Shown here: positions 54,901-64,000 of the stretch, one piece after another
Layout of the letters: each line of letters begins with the position of its first letter
Numbering within the stretch: the first letter of the stretch is position 1
Source of the DNA: Glycine soja
Lineage: Eukaryota > Streptophyta > Magnoliopsida > Fabales > Fabaceae
Length of the DNA stretch: 64,000 bases
Direction: 5' to 3'
Assembly: GCF_004193775.1 (NCBI RefSeq)
Contig: NC_041003.1
Location: 31,672,263-31,736,262 of the forward strand
Program-made: the position numbers and the translations under genes
The notes under the pieces: model-generated
The model's input: the letters and a program-made list of their open reading frames with translations, nothing else
Told to the model about the DNA's origin: nothing
Database searches by the model: none

Positions 54901-57900
54901 GTTTTAGGTTCTAGTAACGTTTAAACTATAAATATACTTGAAAAAACAAAAATGACTGTTGAACATCCCAACACCTTATTAAACACCTTTGAGAGAGAAA
55001 TATATATTAATATAATAGGTGATATAGCTATTTTGAAAAGTTTGTTTATAGGGTACTGCTGCCTCTTATGCGAGGTAGTTCTTATCATGAGGAATGCAAT
55101 ATACATTGACCTGAAGTGCGATGTTGTTGGCAGTTGATTTTTCCTGCTATCATATTAAATTAAATGTGCCTGCAACTTGTCTTATTACTTTTTAAGCATG
55201 CTTCTGTTTAATAGCTAGTTGTGGGCTAATGGTGCCTATTTTTAATTAGCCATAATTTTCCTTTTATTTTACCCAATCAGGAACTTGTTGGTTTTTCTAT
55301 TTAAGCTCTTGCTGTAATAGTTCATTTCAGTTTTTTGTTTCTCTCTTCTTTATATATTTATATTTTGTTGTTCATTTTTATGTTCTGTTCTGTTTTTCTA
55401 ACAAATGTAGTTCAAAATGTTGTTGCAGGGTGGTGCTTATCAGACTTTCTAGTTATAAATGTTGTTAATGCTAGTTTTTGTTATATAGTGAATCCTGGAT
55501 CAGACCATGTTGTGTTGGTGGGTATATTAAGGGGCATTGTTTTCTCCTGTATGGGATATTATTAGTATTCTGTTTATGGATCTATTAGTTTTTTAGGGGA
55601 TATTACATTGGGTGTAGTATAAGGGCAGATGGTAGGCTTTTGTGAGTTGCCTCTGGTTTGTATCTTTACTTTCTGTTTAAACTTTTCTAGTTGAGTATCT
55701 CTTTGTACTAAACTTTTGTATATATTTTCTTTTGTTATATAAAAAAATAATAATAGCTAATATGATGTGATAAGAATATAAAGAAGACAAAAATAATAGG
55801 TATTGATGAAGTGTATAAAATGGTTCTCTTAGAAAGATGCATTGCAAAAGTATACCAATAGATAGTGGACAAATTAAAAATAAAGCAAAGTCCTGCTTTT
55901 CCTATTCTTAATGGAAGTTAATTGTATAGCCACTTACAGAAATGTAGGAGGTGTTTTCGACATCGTAGTTGGCAACCACAACCTGGAGTTCGAGCCAAGA
56001 CATGCAACCCTGTCTGATTCTCCTCACCCCGAGCATAGGCTAGCATGTCCTTCTCATTTAGCATTTCCAGGGCTAAATCTGCAACATATTCCAAATTATG
56101 TAGATTGCAAAACACCACAATTAACGTGGATGTTCATCCATATTTGTTTTTACCCTGAAAAGCTTACACACTGCTTTAGTGAATTACACTTAGTGACACA
56201 TTTTTGGTTTGATAATATATCATGCTTAAAGGTAATGACCAAGGATTCTCATTATGCTATTCATAGAAGAAGGTCCTCTTTCAAAACCATAAAGGAAGCA
56301 ATAAATATTTGGGTATTCATCATCAAGTGGGAGATTGACATATCCTAAAATGTAATTAGTGAATGAAGGCATTTTAGGTAAATGAGTGCATGCATGTTCG
56401 ATAAATGGTTAACAGCTGCTTACAAGAACAGTATATTTTTTACCAAATCTGTTTTTAAAAAGAAAGAAATGAAGCAGCCCTTTTTTAGTCCAAAATAAGA
56501 TACAAGAATCTGTTGTTTTCCTCCTCTTGAATAAAAAAAACTGCACAAGGATGGAGAGGTTTACTTAAAAAGTTAAATCTTACATTCCCTTATTTTTGCT
56601 CCATTCTCCATGATCATCTGAAGTTAGCATAGTAGTTAGTCTAATTTGGAATGGATGCAGTTATAAGGTTAATTTAATAGTTGGGAACAGGGGTTTAAGG
56701 GTTGAAGGGGGAAGGAAGAAGGCAAAGAGGTCATGAGTTTGAATCCCTCACTAACATTCTAGCAAAAACTAACAGTTAACATTGACAGATAAAAATAATT
56801 GGAATATGGTTTGTCAGTTACCTTTCCTCGCCAATATGAATATAAATGGCATGCAAAGGTTTCAAAAAAAAGGTTTGTAACCATGATTTTGGCCACAATG
56901 TTAATATTTCTTAATTCTACATAGTTGCATCGCTACTTCAATTGTAGTTGCATTTCTCTGTAATTTCTCGCAATATCAAGAATTGTGATAAAATCATGAC
57001 CACAACCACCATTTGAAACCTTGATGGCATGCATATGCATGCTTTTTCAACAACAAATTAAATGCTTACCATATAGTCCAGACTTTATGCAATTAATGAA
57101 AAGTATAGTCCAGTCCACCTCTTCAAAGATTTCCTTAGTTTTAGGGAACAGATGCCATGCCATTTCTTTTCTTCCTTGTAAAACAGCCAAGTGAAGAGGG
57201 GTGAGTCCTCCTCCACCCCTTATGGTTGGCAACGATGCATTTATTCTCTCCATCATCTCAGCAATTTGCACATTCCCAACTGCTGCAGCAAAGCAGAATG
57301 CAGTGTTGCCCTTGTGGTCTTGCAATTCCAATTCTTCTGGTTGCATCAACTTTAGCAGCTCCTCCACAAAGTGAACACGGTTTGCTCCCACGGCTATGTG
57401 GAGGAGTGTGGCCCACCCCCCCTTTGTTATGGCCGTTTTGAGAAGTGACCCATCTTGATCCAATAGTTTTCTAGCTTCTTTCCAGTCACCTTTGAGTGAT
57501 GCTTTGTGAAGTGGGACACATTGGGTGAGGTATCTGCCCTTGTGTTCTTCTGCAACAAGTTTATTTGTGGAAATCACTTTAGGGTCAAAACTCTAAACAT
57601 TTGATATAGAATCCTATGAAGTTTGGACTACTAAATAGTGCAATTCATGGTATATATGTGATTACTGTTAGGATTAGTATTTTAATGTATATATATAACA
57701 CATCTAAATTAGAGACACTTGAAACCAAATACAATTTTGCAATGTGAAAATGTGAAAATGTGGGATTAAGAATATCATACTGTCTAATTTTGAAGAATTC
57801 AAGCTTCTCCATCCAGGTTTAACAGTGAACGTGGCTGTAAAGCCACCTTTAATTTTGTATACTTGTTAAAAATAAAAAAGGAGAAAAGAAAAAAGTTATC

Positions 57901-58217
57901 TGCTAAGGATTTTTCACCTTAAATATCGGGTTAGGTCTTAGATTCCTATTTTTTTCTATTTTAATTTGAGTTGTGACACTATTTGATAACACTAGTTATA
58001 GTACCCCCAATAGTGGTACTAGAGCCACTGGTAATTGGCAGTGATGATTCATGCTATATTGCTTTCACATTTTTTGCGAAAAAATGATTGGGAAAATTTA
58101 AGAAGGAACAAAGAGCTTACGAGTGGACACAAGATGAAGGAGAGGCTTCCTAAACTGAGCTGAAGCAACCCTCTGAAGTAGTTGTTCTTGGAAAGATATT
58201 GAGTCTGCTACAGCCAT
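51979..58217 (-). CDS. Ankyrin-repeat membrane protein with PGG domain (ACD6/ITN1 type), five exons
   Basis: Exons on the - strand: 58121-58217, 57070-57549, 55938-56078, 53862-54274, 51979-52596. All borders are GT-AG and the phases agree; the total is 1,749 nt, 582 residues. It starts MAVADSISFQEQLLQRVASA. Ankyrin repeats fill exons 2-4 (CVPLHKASLKGDWKEARKLL, GLTPLHLAVLQGRKEM, RSIIHIAVLHRHASI, NNLLHYAARQAPPDRL). Exon 5 has the PGG domain: SWMKRTAKSCMVVSTLITTG, FSVPGG, and four predicted membrane helices to the end. Plant relatives act at the plasma membrane in immunity and salt stress; the specific role here is unknown. No frame break was seen, so the gene appears intact despite lying about 300 bp from the transposon nest. 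The gene model is inferred from splice signals and family pattern. Confidence 0.9.
53046..53730. repeat. Inverted LTR-like fragments in intron 4 of the ankyrin gene
   Basis: About 210 bases from GATAGGAATGAGACACTGCA at 53052 are repeated in inverted orientation from about 53727 downward (about 90% alike by eye). The right-hand copy is longer and reaches a TATATATA and GGAGAGTGGAG region. Between them, AACACCTTGAGGACAAGGTG is itself a small inverted repeat. TGATAGG at the outer edge of both arms suggests two LTR pieces of one retroelement family, facing each other. Intron 4 is 1,265 bp. Confidence 0.7.
54275..55937. other. Intron 3 of the ankyrin gene, with transposon-like sequence
   Basis: From about 55190 to 55760 there is LTR- or LINE-like sequence: AATAGCTAGTTGTGGGCTAA, a TATTTAAGCTC TATA-like element near 55300, then a T/G-rich stretch ending ATATAAAAAAATAATAAT. 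No coding domain remains. The rest of the intron is AT-rich. Confidence 0.4.
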
Positions 58218-58413
58218 TTCTGTGCCAAGAAAACATACATCATATAAGTACAACAATATGCACGAGAAGACAGTCTCTTTTCTTTTATTGTAGCCTTACG
58301 AAGTACAATAATTGTTTTGTGAGCTAATATAAATCACTTGATGCAGATGGAAAAAAGAAAAGAATCAATTGTTATGAGTGCCTATAATAAAATGTCCAAT
58401 AATAACTTAAAAG

Positions 58414-58449
<36 letters not shown>

Positions 58450-60100
58450 CAAATTGTAGCTAAAATTTAATCCTAATAAGAAGCAGTTGTAGTCACATGT
58501 ATACAGCATGAGGGTATGTGCTGTTTATTTTTAAATGTATGAATAAAAAATTTAAAAAGGGCATTGTTTATTGAAAATATGAATATAAATGTGTTCTTAA
58601 AAATTTGGGTAGTATGTAATTGAATTTTAAAGAATAAAAAAAAATACTTACATAAGAGCTTAAATAGATTACCTGCAAACTTGAAACACAACTGAGAATT
58701 CAATCATTAGTTATATACATAATGAGATTGATCAACCAATTTCAAATAGATATAAGAAATGTTCATTCCATAGAACCACAGGACATCATTGTAGTAACTA
58801 AGTGAAGACATGTTGTTTCTACTTTTCAATTTTATATTTATATTGTTCATTTTATATTAATGCATTATATTATTTTTATTTTAACAACTAATTCTATTAC
58901 TAAATTATTTTTTGTTTTTAATATTAAAATAATTTTATCAAATAAAATTAATTAATTATACTGTACAAAATTATTCATTTACCCGTAAAAATTAATTAAA
59001 AAATATTTTAAAAAAAAATTAATATTATTTGATAAATTTTAAGTTAATATTAGTAACAAAAACATTTAAAAAGTTGAATAAAAATGCTAGAAATTAAAAA
59101 TTAAAACTAATTTAAAGTCGTTAATAATTAATTTTAAAAAAACTACGATGATTTTGAAGTCATTGATTTACCACTACAAAAAATTCTAAAAAAAATTAAA
59201 AGACATTGAATTGATAAACCAATTTATGACTTCACATTAAAATTTAAAAAAAAACAATTATCGTTTACTTTTTTACAACTTCAATAAAAAAATCAAAATC
59301 ATATATTTTTTATGACTTTATCAGAAGTCATAATACACCTTACAACTTATCCTTATTTCGGTATTAATTTGAAATTTGACCCATTTGATTAATTAAAAAA
59401 AGATTACCCTTTTTGATAACTTTCCCCAAACTTGACAACTATCTTCTAGTTTTGCAATAAATTATCCTCAGATATTTATCGTTTTTGAAGTGTTGATGGG
59501 CTTTGATTTTGGGGCAACCCAGGGAAATTACCAAAGTGGGGCTTCTTTTCAGGCTGTAACACTAAACAAAGGCAATTCCTTCATTCACCTATTCCACCTA
59601 GAATGTAAATTATATTTCAGAAACAAAGACCTTTTTGAAATGTAATTTTATATTCCAAATTCAGTGTTTTGGAAATTTAAAAAAGTGCTGAAAGCAAAAT
59701 TTGGAGATGCAAGAAGTAACTGTCCTAAACAAATTAAAGTCCACTTGTGCCTTGTTACGTCTTCTTTCTTTTTTCTTTACCTTCTTTTTAGCTTCTTTGA
59801 GTTTGTAAATTTTAAGTACGGTAAAAAGTTAGGGCAAAATCTATAGTAACAGTCCCTCAGAATTGAATAACGATGAAGCTAAACTATAATAGCATCGTAT
59901 AAATAAATATACAGCGAAAGGGTACGATAAAAAGTATGTGCAATTATTGTGTAGAATAATCATGTATATATACAATCTCACTTTACATAATTTTTCTCAA
60001 CAAATTGTGATTGATTCCACTAAAAAGTTGTGCGCACTGGGATTTTGATAATGTTATATCATTATGGTCCACACTCAAAAATAAATTTTTAAATACTATT
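58218..60100. repeat. 5' flank of the ankyrin gene, AT-rich, with a (TA)n microsatellite
   Basis: (TA)n lies at about 58419-58447. Very AT-rich sequence follows (58800-59350), including loosely repeated ATGACTT/AAGTCAT words and an isolated CCACTACAAAAAATTC at 59170. The promoter of the ankyrin gene should lie near 58220-58400, but no clear TATA position could be fixed. No gene was recognised. Confidence 0.5.
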
Positions 60101-61354
60101 TGGTGTGGAAAAGTTGCTGTAAGAGACTTTTTATATTTACACATGATCTTTTTAAACCTTTTTTTTATATTTTATTAAATGTCACATTACCTGACAGACC
60201 GAGAGAGCAGATAACAGAGAAAATAAGAGTCCTTTTAAGTAAGCGTTGTTCCAGATCAAATCACGAACCACGATTACACTGATCTCACTGAAAAAATAGA
60301 GCAGTAAGTGTAGAAAAGAGACCATAAAGCAAATGATACAAACGAAACAAAGAACTTTTCAAATAATATACATAAAATGATAATCTTGGGCAATTAAAAG
60401 ATCTGGGTATCTGTAATAGGATCCTATCTCAGACAAGAATATTAACGATAAAACATACAATAGCAACAGAGAAAAAATATTGGCTAAGTAGAAGCAGCAC
60501 CAACCCCTCATGAAGGGTGTTTTGATAAGCTTTTCTTTGATTTATTAGGCATAAAGCTCTTCACAAAATTTTATTTTTTATTCAGCTATTTCCCTCTTTA
60601 CTTTCTTCTAGTGTCTGAAATTGGCAATTTTTCATTTTATTATTATGGAAATTCTCGTTTCTACTGTTTTTTATTGCCCCATGATTGAAGCCTATAGGTG
60701 TTGAATCAGGAGTATGAATTCATAGTTGAATACATAGCCAGACCAAATAATCAGCATTTCATCCTCATAGGATAACTGTAAATCTATAGGTAGGAAGAGA
60801 AAGAAAGAAGAAAAGAGTGAGAGTAAGATTTGATTACCTCAACAGAAATATGTTCAGAATATTTCCAAATTTCCTTTGTTATCTCTGCAGCATAATTGGT
60901 TTTTACTCTGAAATTGCCAATTTCATCTACACAGGCAGAGAGAAAGAGAGACAGAGTAATTAAAAATAGTGAAGTCTACGGTTTGTCAAGATAGGTCGAA
61001 GTTAAATATGTGAATGTAACGTAAACCAGTGCAGTGACAAGTCTCTTTGTCAAGTCAATGATGAATTATTAAAATTGTACGTTTTATTGGGGCACCAATT
61101 TTATGAACCTCACCGTACCACCGAAAAAGCATTTTCTTCTCGTGGAATAACTGTTTTCTTTTATGAAGTGAGGGTATGTTTAATAATAAAATCAGTTTAA
61201 AGTTATATTTGATTATTCATAAAAATGTATTTGAGAATAAAATTTTACAAGCAAATTTAATTTTAAAGAAACAAAACTTAGAATATTTTTTGCAAACTTA
61301 TGTTTGGTAGAAAAATGAAATAATTAGAATTTTATTCAAGTTTAATTGATTGAG

Positions 61355-61400
<46 letters not shown>

Positions 61401-62900
61401 ACAATAGATAAAATAAATATTATTTTTTTAATCGTTTTATTTTCCATTTTTATTAATTCCATTTTTTCCTTTGTCAATTATTTACTCTCACACTTAAATA
61501 ATACTTTTTGAATAATTATAGATCATTTTTAATTATTGTTAGTTTAATTGTGGTGTGAGAAGAGTTTTTTTTAATCCAGACTTAACTGGTTCTAGACCAT
61601 TCCCACTCTCACTTTCTGGTTCTCTCCCTTCCTCTTCTTTTTCATTCTTCTATCTCCGCATACCACCAATTGTAAAATTGAAATTCACCCTTTCAAAATT
61701 GTACCCAGATTCTCCGCGTAAAGTGCCCCCTTATTTGTTGGTCCGATGTTAAGGGAAACATCTGAGAGGCTACAGATTCACTGCGTCGATTCCATTCTCT
61801 TTCCCTCTTCTCATATCTTTTTAAAGGTTTCAGTTTTCATCCTTCGCTTGCATTCCCTTTTTTTAATTCCAGGTTTGATTCCTTCTTTCTTTGGAACTTT
61901 AACTTGATGTGTAATTGTGAACTCTAAATTTTCCTCAATTTTTTCTCTGTGAGAATAGAAGAAAGCAATTAATAGTCGTAGAATGCACTGATGAAATTTA
62001 ACTTTTGTTGTTATTTTATCGTTATTTTTTTTAATGATTTTCGTCCAATGTGAGTACATGTTTTCTTAAAGTATTTTTATTTGGTTTGATTATTTTTTGT
62101 ATGGTTGGATTAAGAATAATAAGTACTTGATCTCATTATTGTATGATTTTTAGCATGTTTTTCATGCCTATATTTTTCTTCCCCACTCACTTTTGCATAT
62201 GCATAATTATATTTTGATATACTATTTTTTATGCATAAAAACAAAGAGTTGAATTATGAACAAGAAATCAATATTTGTGTTCATTCGCTCATCTCACATT
62301 TTATTATAGTTTATTATACTTCACCCCTTTCACCGTTAACATGTAAATTTTGTGTGTTTTTCATTTTTTAATTTGTTTTATTTTTCTTTTTCCTATAAAT
62401 TATCCTATTGATAAAATGTGTATAAAGTAGTTGTTTATCTATAACAGATTTTCTGATCTAATATAAATAAGTATATAGAGTTGCTTTCTTCTTATTCTTC
62501 TTTTTTTAATTAATTTTCAATTCTAAATTAGTTTTCCCTAATATTCTTTCTTCTTATTCTAACTTTTCATTTTTCCCATGAAAATATCACTAACAGACAT
62601 GGAAACCCATTCACAAAAATGATGAAGGCAAGTGAATTCTCATTATTAGTTCCAAGAGTACCACAAGAATAAGTTTTCTCTATTTCACATTAATTGTGTG
62701 TGAGCATCTTTAAGGTAAATAATTATTTTTATCTCTAAATGTGTAATTTGTTGATAAATTTGTTCCTGAAAGATTAAAATTCAAAATTTAGTCCCTTAAA
62801 GTATAAAAAGTACGACAAATTTATCCGATCATTAACTTCTGTCTATTATCGTTAATAAAATAGTTTACATGACACAAATGAACAAATTTATTACAAAATT
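60101..62900. other. Intergenic region with tentative exon-like stretches
   Basis: On the - strand, 60187-60285 is open and reads VIVVRDLIWNNAYLKGLLFS, ending at a GTAATG donor. At 60839-60926 a piece reads TNYAAEITKEIWKYSEHISV before a GTAATC donor, but its 5' part is out of frame. On the + strand, 61580-61860 is CT-rich and leader-like. (TA)n lies at about 61362-61396. None of these could be assigned to a gene, and the pieces may be decayed. Confidence 0.3.
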
Positions 62901-62929
62901 GATTGTCAACATGATTATGTCGAATAGAT

Positions 62930-63200
62930 AAGACAAAAATGCCAATAAATTATCATTATTGGACCTAAATGTCAGTATTTTTTTTTTATGGAAATGTCAT
63001 TAATTTTTTTTGGAAGAAAATGTCAATAATTTTTTGTGGAATAAAATATCAGTATGTTTTCATTGGACTAAAATGTCGGTAAGCTATTATTATTGGATTA
63101 AAATGTCAATAATTTTTCATTGTATCAAAATGTCACTCATTTTTTTATTGGATGTAAATGTCAACAATTTTTTGTTGGGCCTAAATACCAATATGTTTCT
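62930..63200. repeat. Degenerate tandem repeat, units of about 36-40 bp
   Basis: Roughly seven units share the pattern ATTGGA(T/C)TAAAATGTCA(A/G)TA followed by ATTTTT. Units differ by substitutions and small indels. There is no coding sequence. Confidence 0.7.
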
Positions 63201-63534
63201 ATTCGACTAATTTATTAGACTCCGAATTTTGTTTCATTAAAAAAAGGGTAAAATATAATTTTAGGTGAATGTTCGTCCTTTTTTTATTGTTACAAACATA
63301 ACATTATAATAATCACTTAAAAAAATATTTTGACAAACACAATTTAAGACAAACATAATAATAACAATAATCTATCTGTCACAATTGAAATTATTCAAAA
63401 TAAACATTCTACCACTTTATCAAAATAAACGTTGTAACAATGTACTAATCATTACAAATTTATCCAAATTATAATAATTAGTCACAATATACTATAAATA
63501 AAAAATAAACATATCACATATTTCATTTCTTTGA

Positions 63535-63930
63535 ATCATGGCGACTGGGAAATCCTAGTGTGGGTATGAAGCTCATGTAATTTGGTTGGTTCATCCTATG
63601 AGATACTTCATCTAGAAATATAATTGAAATTGGTGCTGAAGGCCTAATTGAATGTGGTCTAAATGCAGTTGACAATGGTGGAGGTATCAAGATTGTTTCC
63701 TACAACAATAATAAATATTGATTAGCTATGCGTAACATAATTTAACAATAACTATTCAATTATATGTAAAAGTCACTCACAACACTAGGAGTTGGAGCAC
63801 TTTAAGTGGTAGTTGGAGTTGGAGCACCAACACTTTCAGCATTAGGAGTTGGAGTAATTTTCAAATTAGTTAAAGGTTGTTCAACTTGTGGAGCAGATTA
63901 AGAGCAGTTAATCTCATCCTACAAACATGT
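63535..63930 (-). other. Two exon-like stretches of an unrecognised gene or element
   Basis: On the - strand, about 63780-63915 reads SAPQVEQPLTNLKITPTPNA, ESVGAPTPTTT, a stop, SAPTPSVV, between splice-like ends. About 63535-63702, after ATTGTTGTAG, reads ETILIPPPLSTAFRPHSIRP, then SIIFLDEVSHRMNQPNYMSF. Both are Pro/Ser/Thr-rich. The + strand shows the repeated GGAGTTGGAG word. There are stops within the first stretch. No family was recognised. The frame may continue beyond the window edge. Confidence 0.35.
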
Positions 63931-64000
63931 AACATATAACATAAATAAGTTGTAAGTAACAATAAAAAAAATTAATCAAATTTTTAGAAATATGTTACTG

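Noticed and set aside
57998..58022. A pairing of AGTACC with GGTACT resembling the LINE 3' hairpin
   Set aside because: The loop is nine bases instead of five. There is no LINE coding sequence upstream and no A-tail downstream.
59166..59185. An isolated CACTACAAAAAATTC resembling a CACTA end
   Set aside because: There is a single occurrence in very AT-rich DNA, with no subterminal repeats and no partner end.
60187..60926. Exons of a - strand gene upstream of the ankyrin gene
   Set aside because: Two open pieces with plausible donors exist, but acceptors and frames do not agree between them and no family is recognisable. They are kept only as a note in the interval feature.
1..64000. Bacterial-type systems, CRISPR arrays, operons, tRNA or rRNA genes
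   Set aside because: There are no regularly spaced direct repeats with unique spacers, no ribosome-binding-site gene clusters and no tRNA-like cloverleaf. The coding content is plant transposons plus one plant gene.

Overview
The window is plant nuclear DNA, most likely soybean or a close Glycine relative. Evidence: GT-AG introns, a full-length Sirevirus of the SIRE1 type (long LTRs, gag-pol, an in-frame amber stop, then an env-like frame), legume-type CACTA transposons, L1-type LINEs, and a plant ankyrin-PGG membrane protein gene. No tRNA, rRNA or CRISPR array was seen.

Layout. 1-26768 is the body and right end of a first CACTA (En/Spm) element on the + strand; its left end is not visible. 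It holds a TNP2 transposase gene split at codon 318 by a 9.85 kb Sirevirus (2355-12207, 5 bp target duplication, LTRs differing at about 4 of 1168 sites) and a second, multi-exon gene (Transposase_24-like plus Ulp1-like parts, 14577-24293). The first intron of that gene contains a LINE, a reversed HSP90 fragment, a long inverted repeat and the last exon of an unknown gene. More exon-like fragments, including the first exon of a WAT1/MtN21-type transporter, lie just inside the right subterminal repeats.

28161-51666 is an older, decayed Ty1/copia element (240/243 bp LTRs, about 7% diverged). A second CACTA element (31105-49660, 18,556 bp, 3 bp target duplication GAA) sits inside its polyprotein frame. 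That element carries its genes on the - strand: TNP2 with five in-frame stops and no frameshift, and a matching second gene, also broken. It also carries two long hairpin-forming inverted repeats of captured exon sequence, a large GT-rich simple repeat and a nest of LINE fragments, one of them a chimera. Its ends are arrays of about 25 and 15 copies of an ACATCGGTT motif in alternating orientation.

51670-64000 is ordinary AT-rich host DNA with one apparently intact gene: a five-exon, 582-residue ankyrin-repeat protein with a C-terminal PGG membrane domain (51979-58217, - strand). Two of its introns contain transposon debris. The remaining 6 kb holds simple repeats and a few exon-like pieces that I could not assign.

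How it works together. The first 51 kb is a stratified transposon nest. The order is readable because both large insertions left target duplications that keep the interrupted frame in register. The Sirevirus is the youngest layer and the only element with intact coding capacity. The points most worth testing are the captured-exon inverted repeats shared by the two CACTA elements, the loss of the expected catalytic Asp in both Ulp1-like domains, the GATGTC/GACATC motif spread through the Sirevirus, and the common 3' hairpin of the LINEs.
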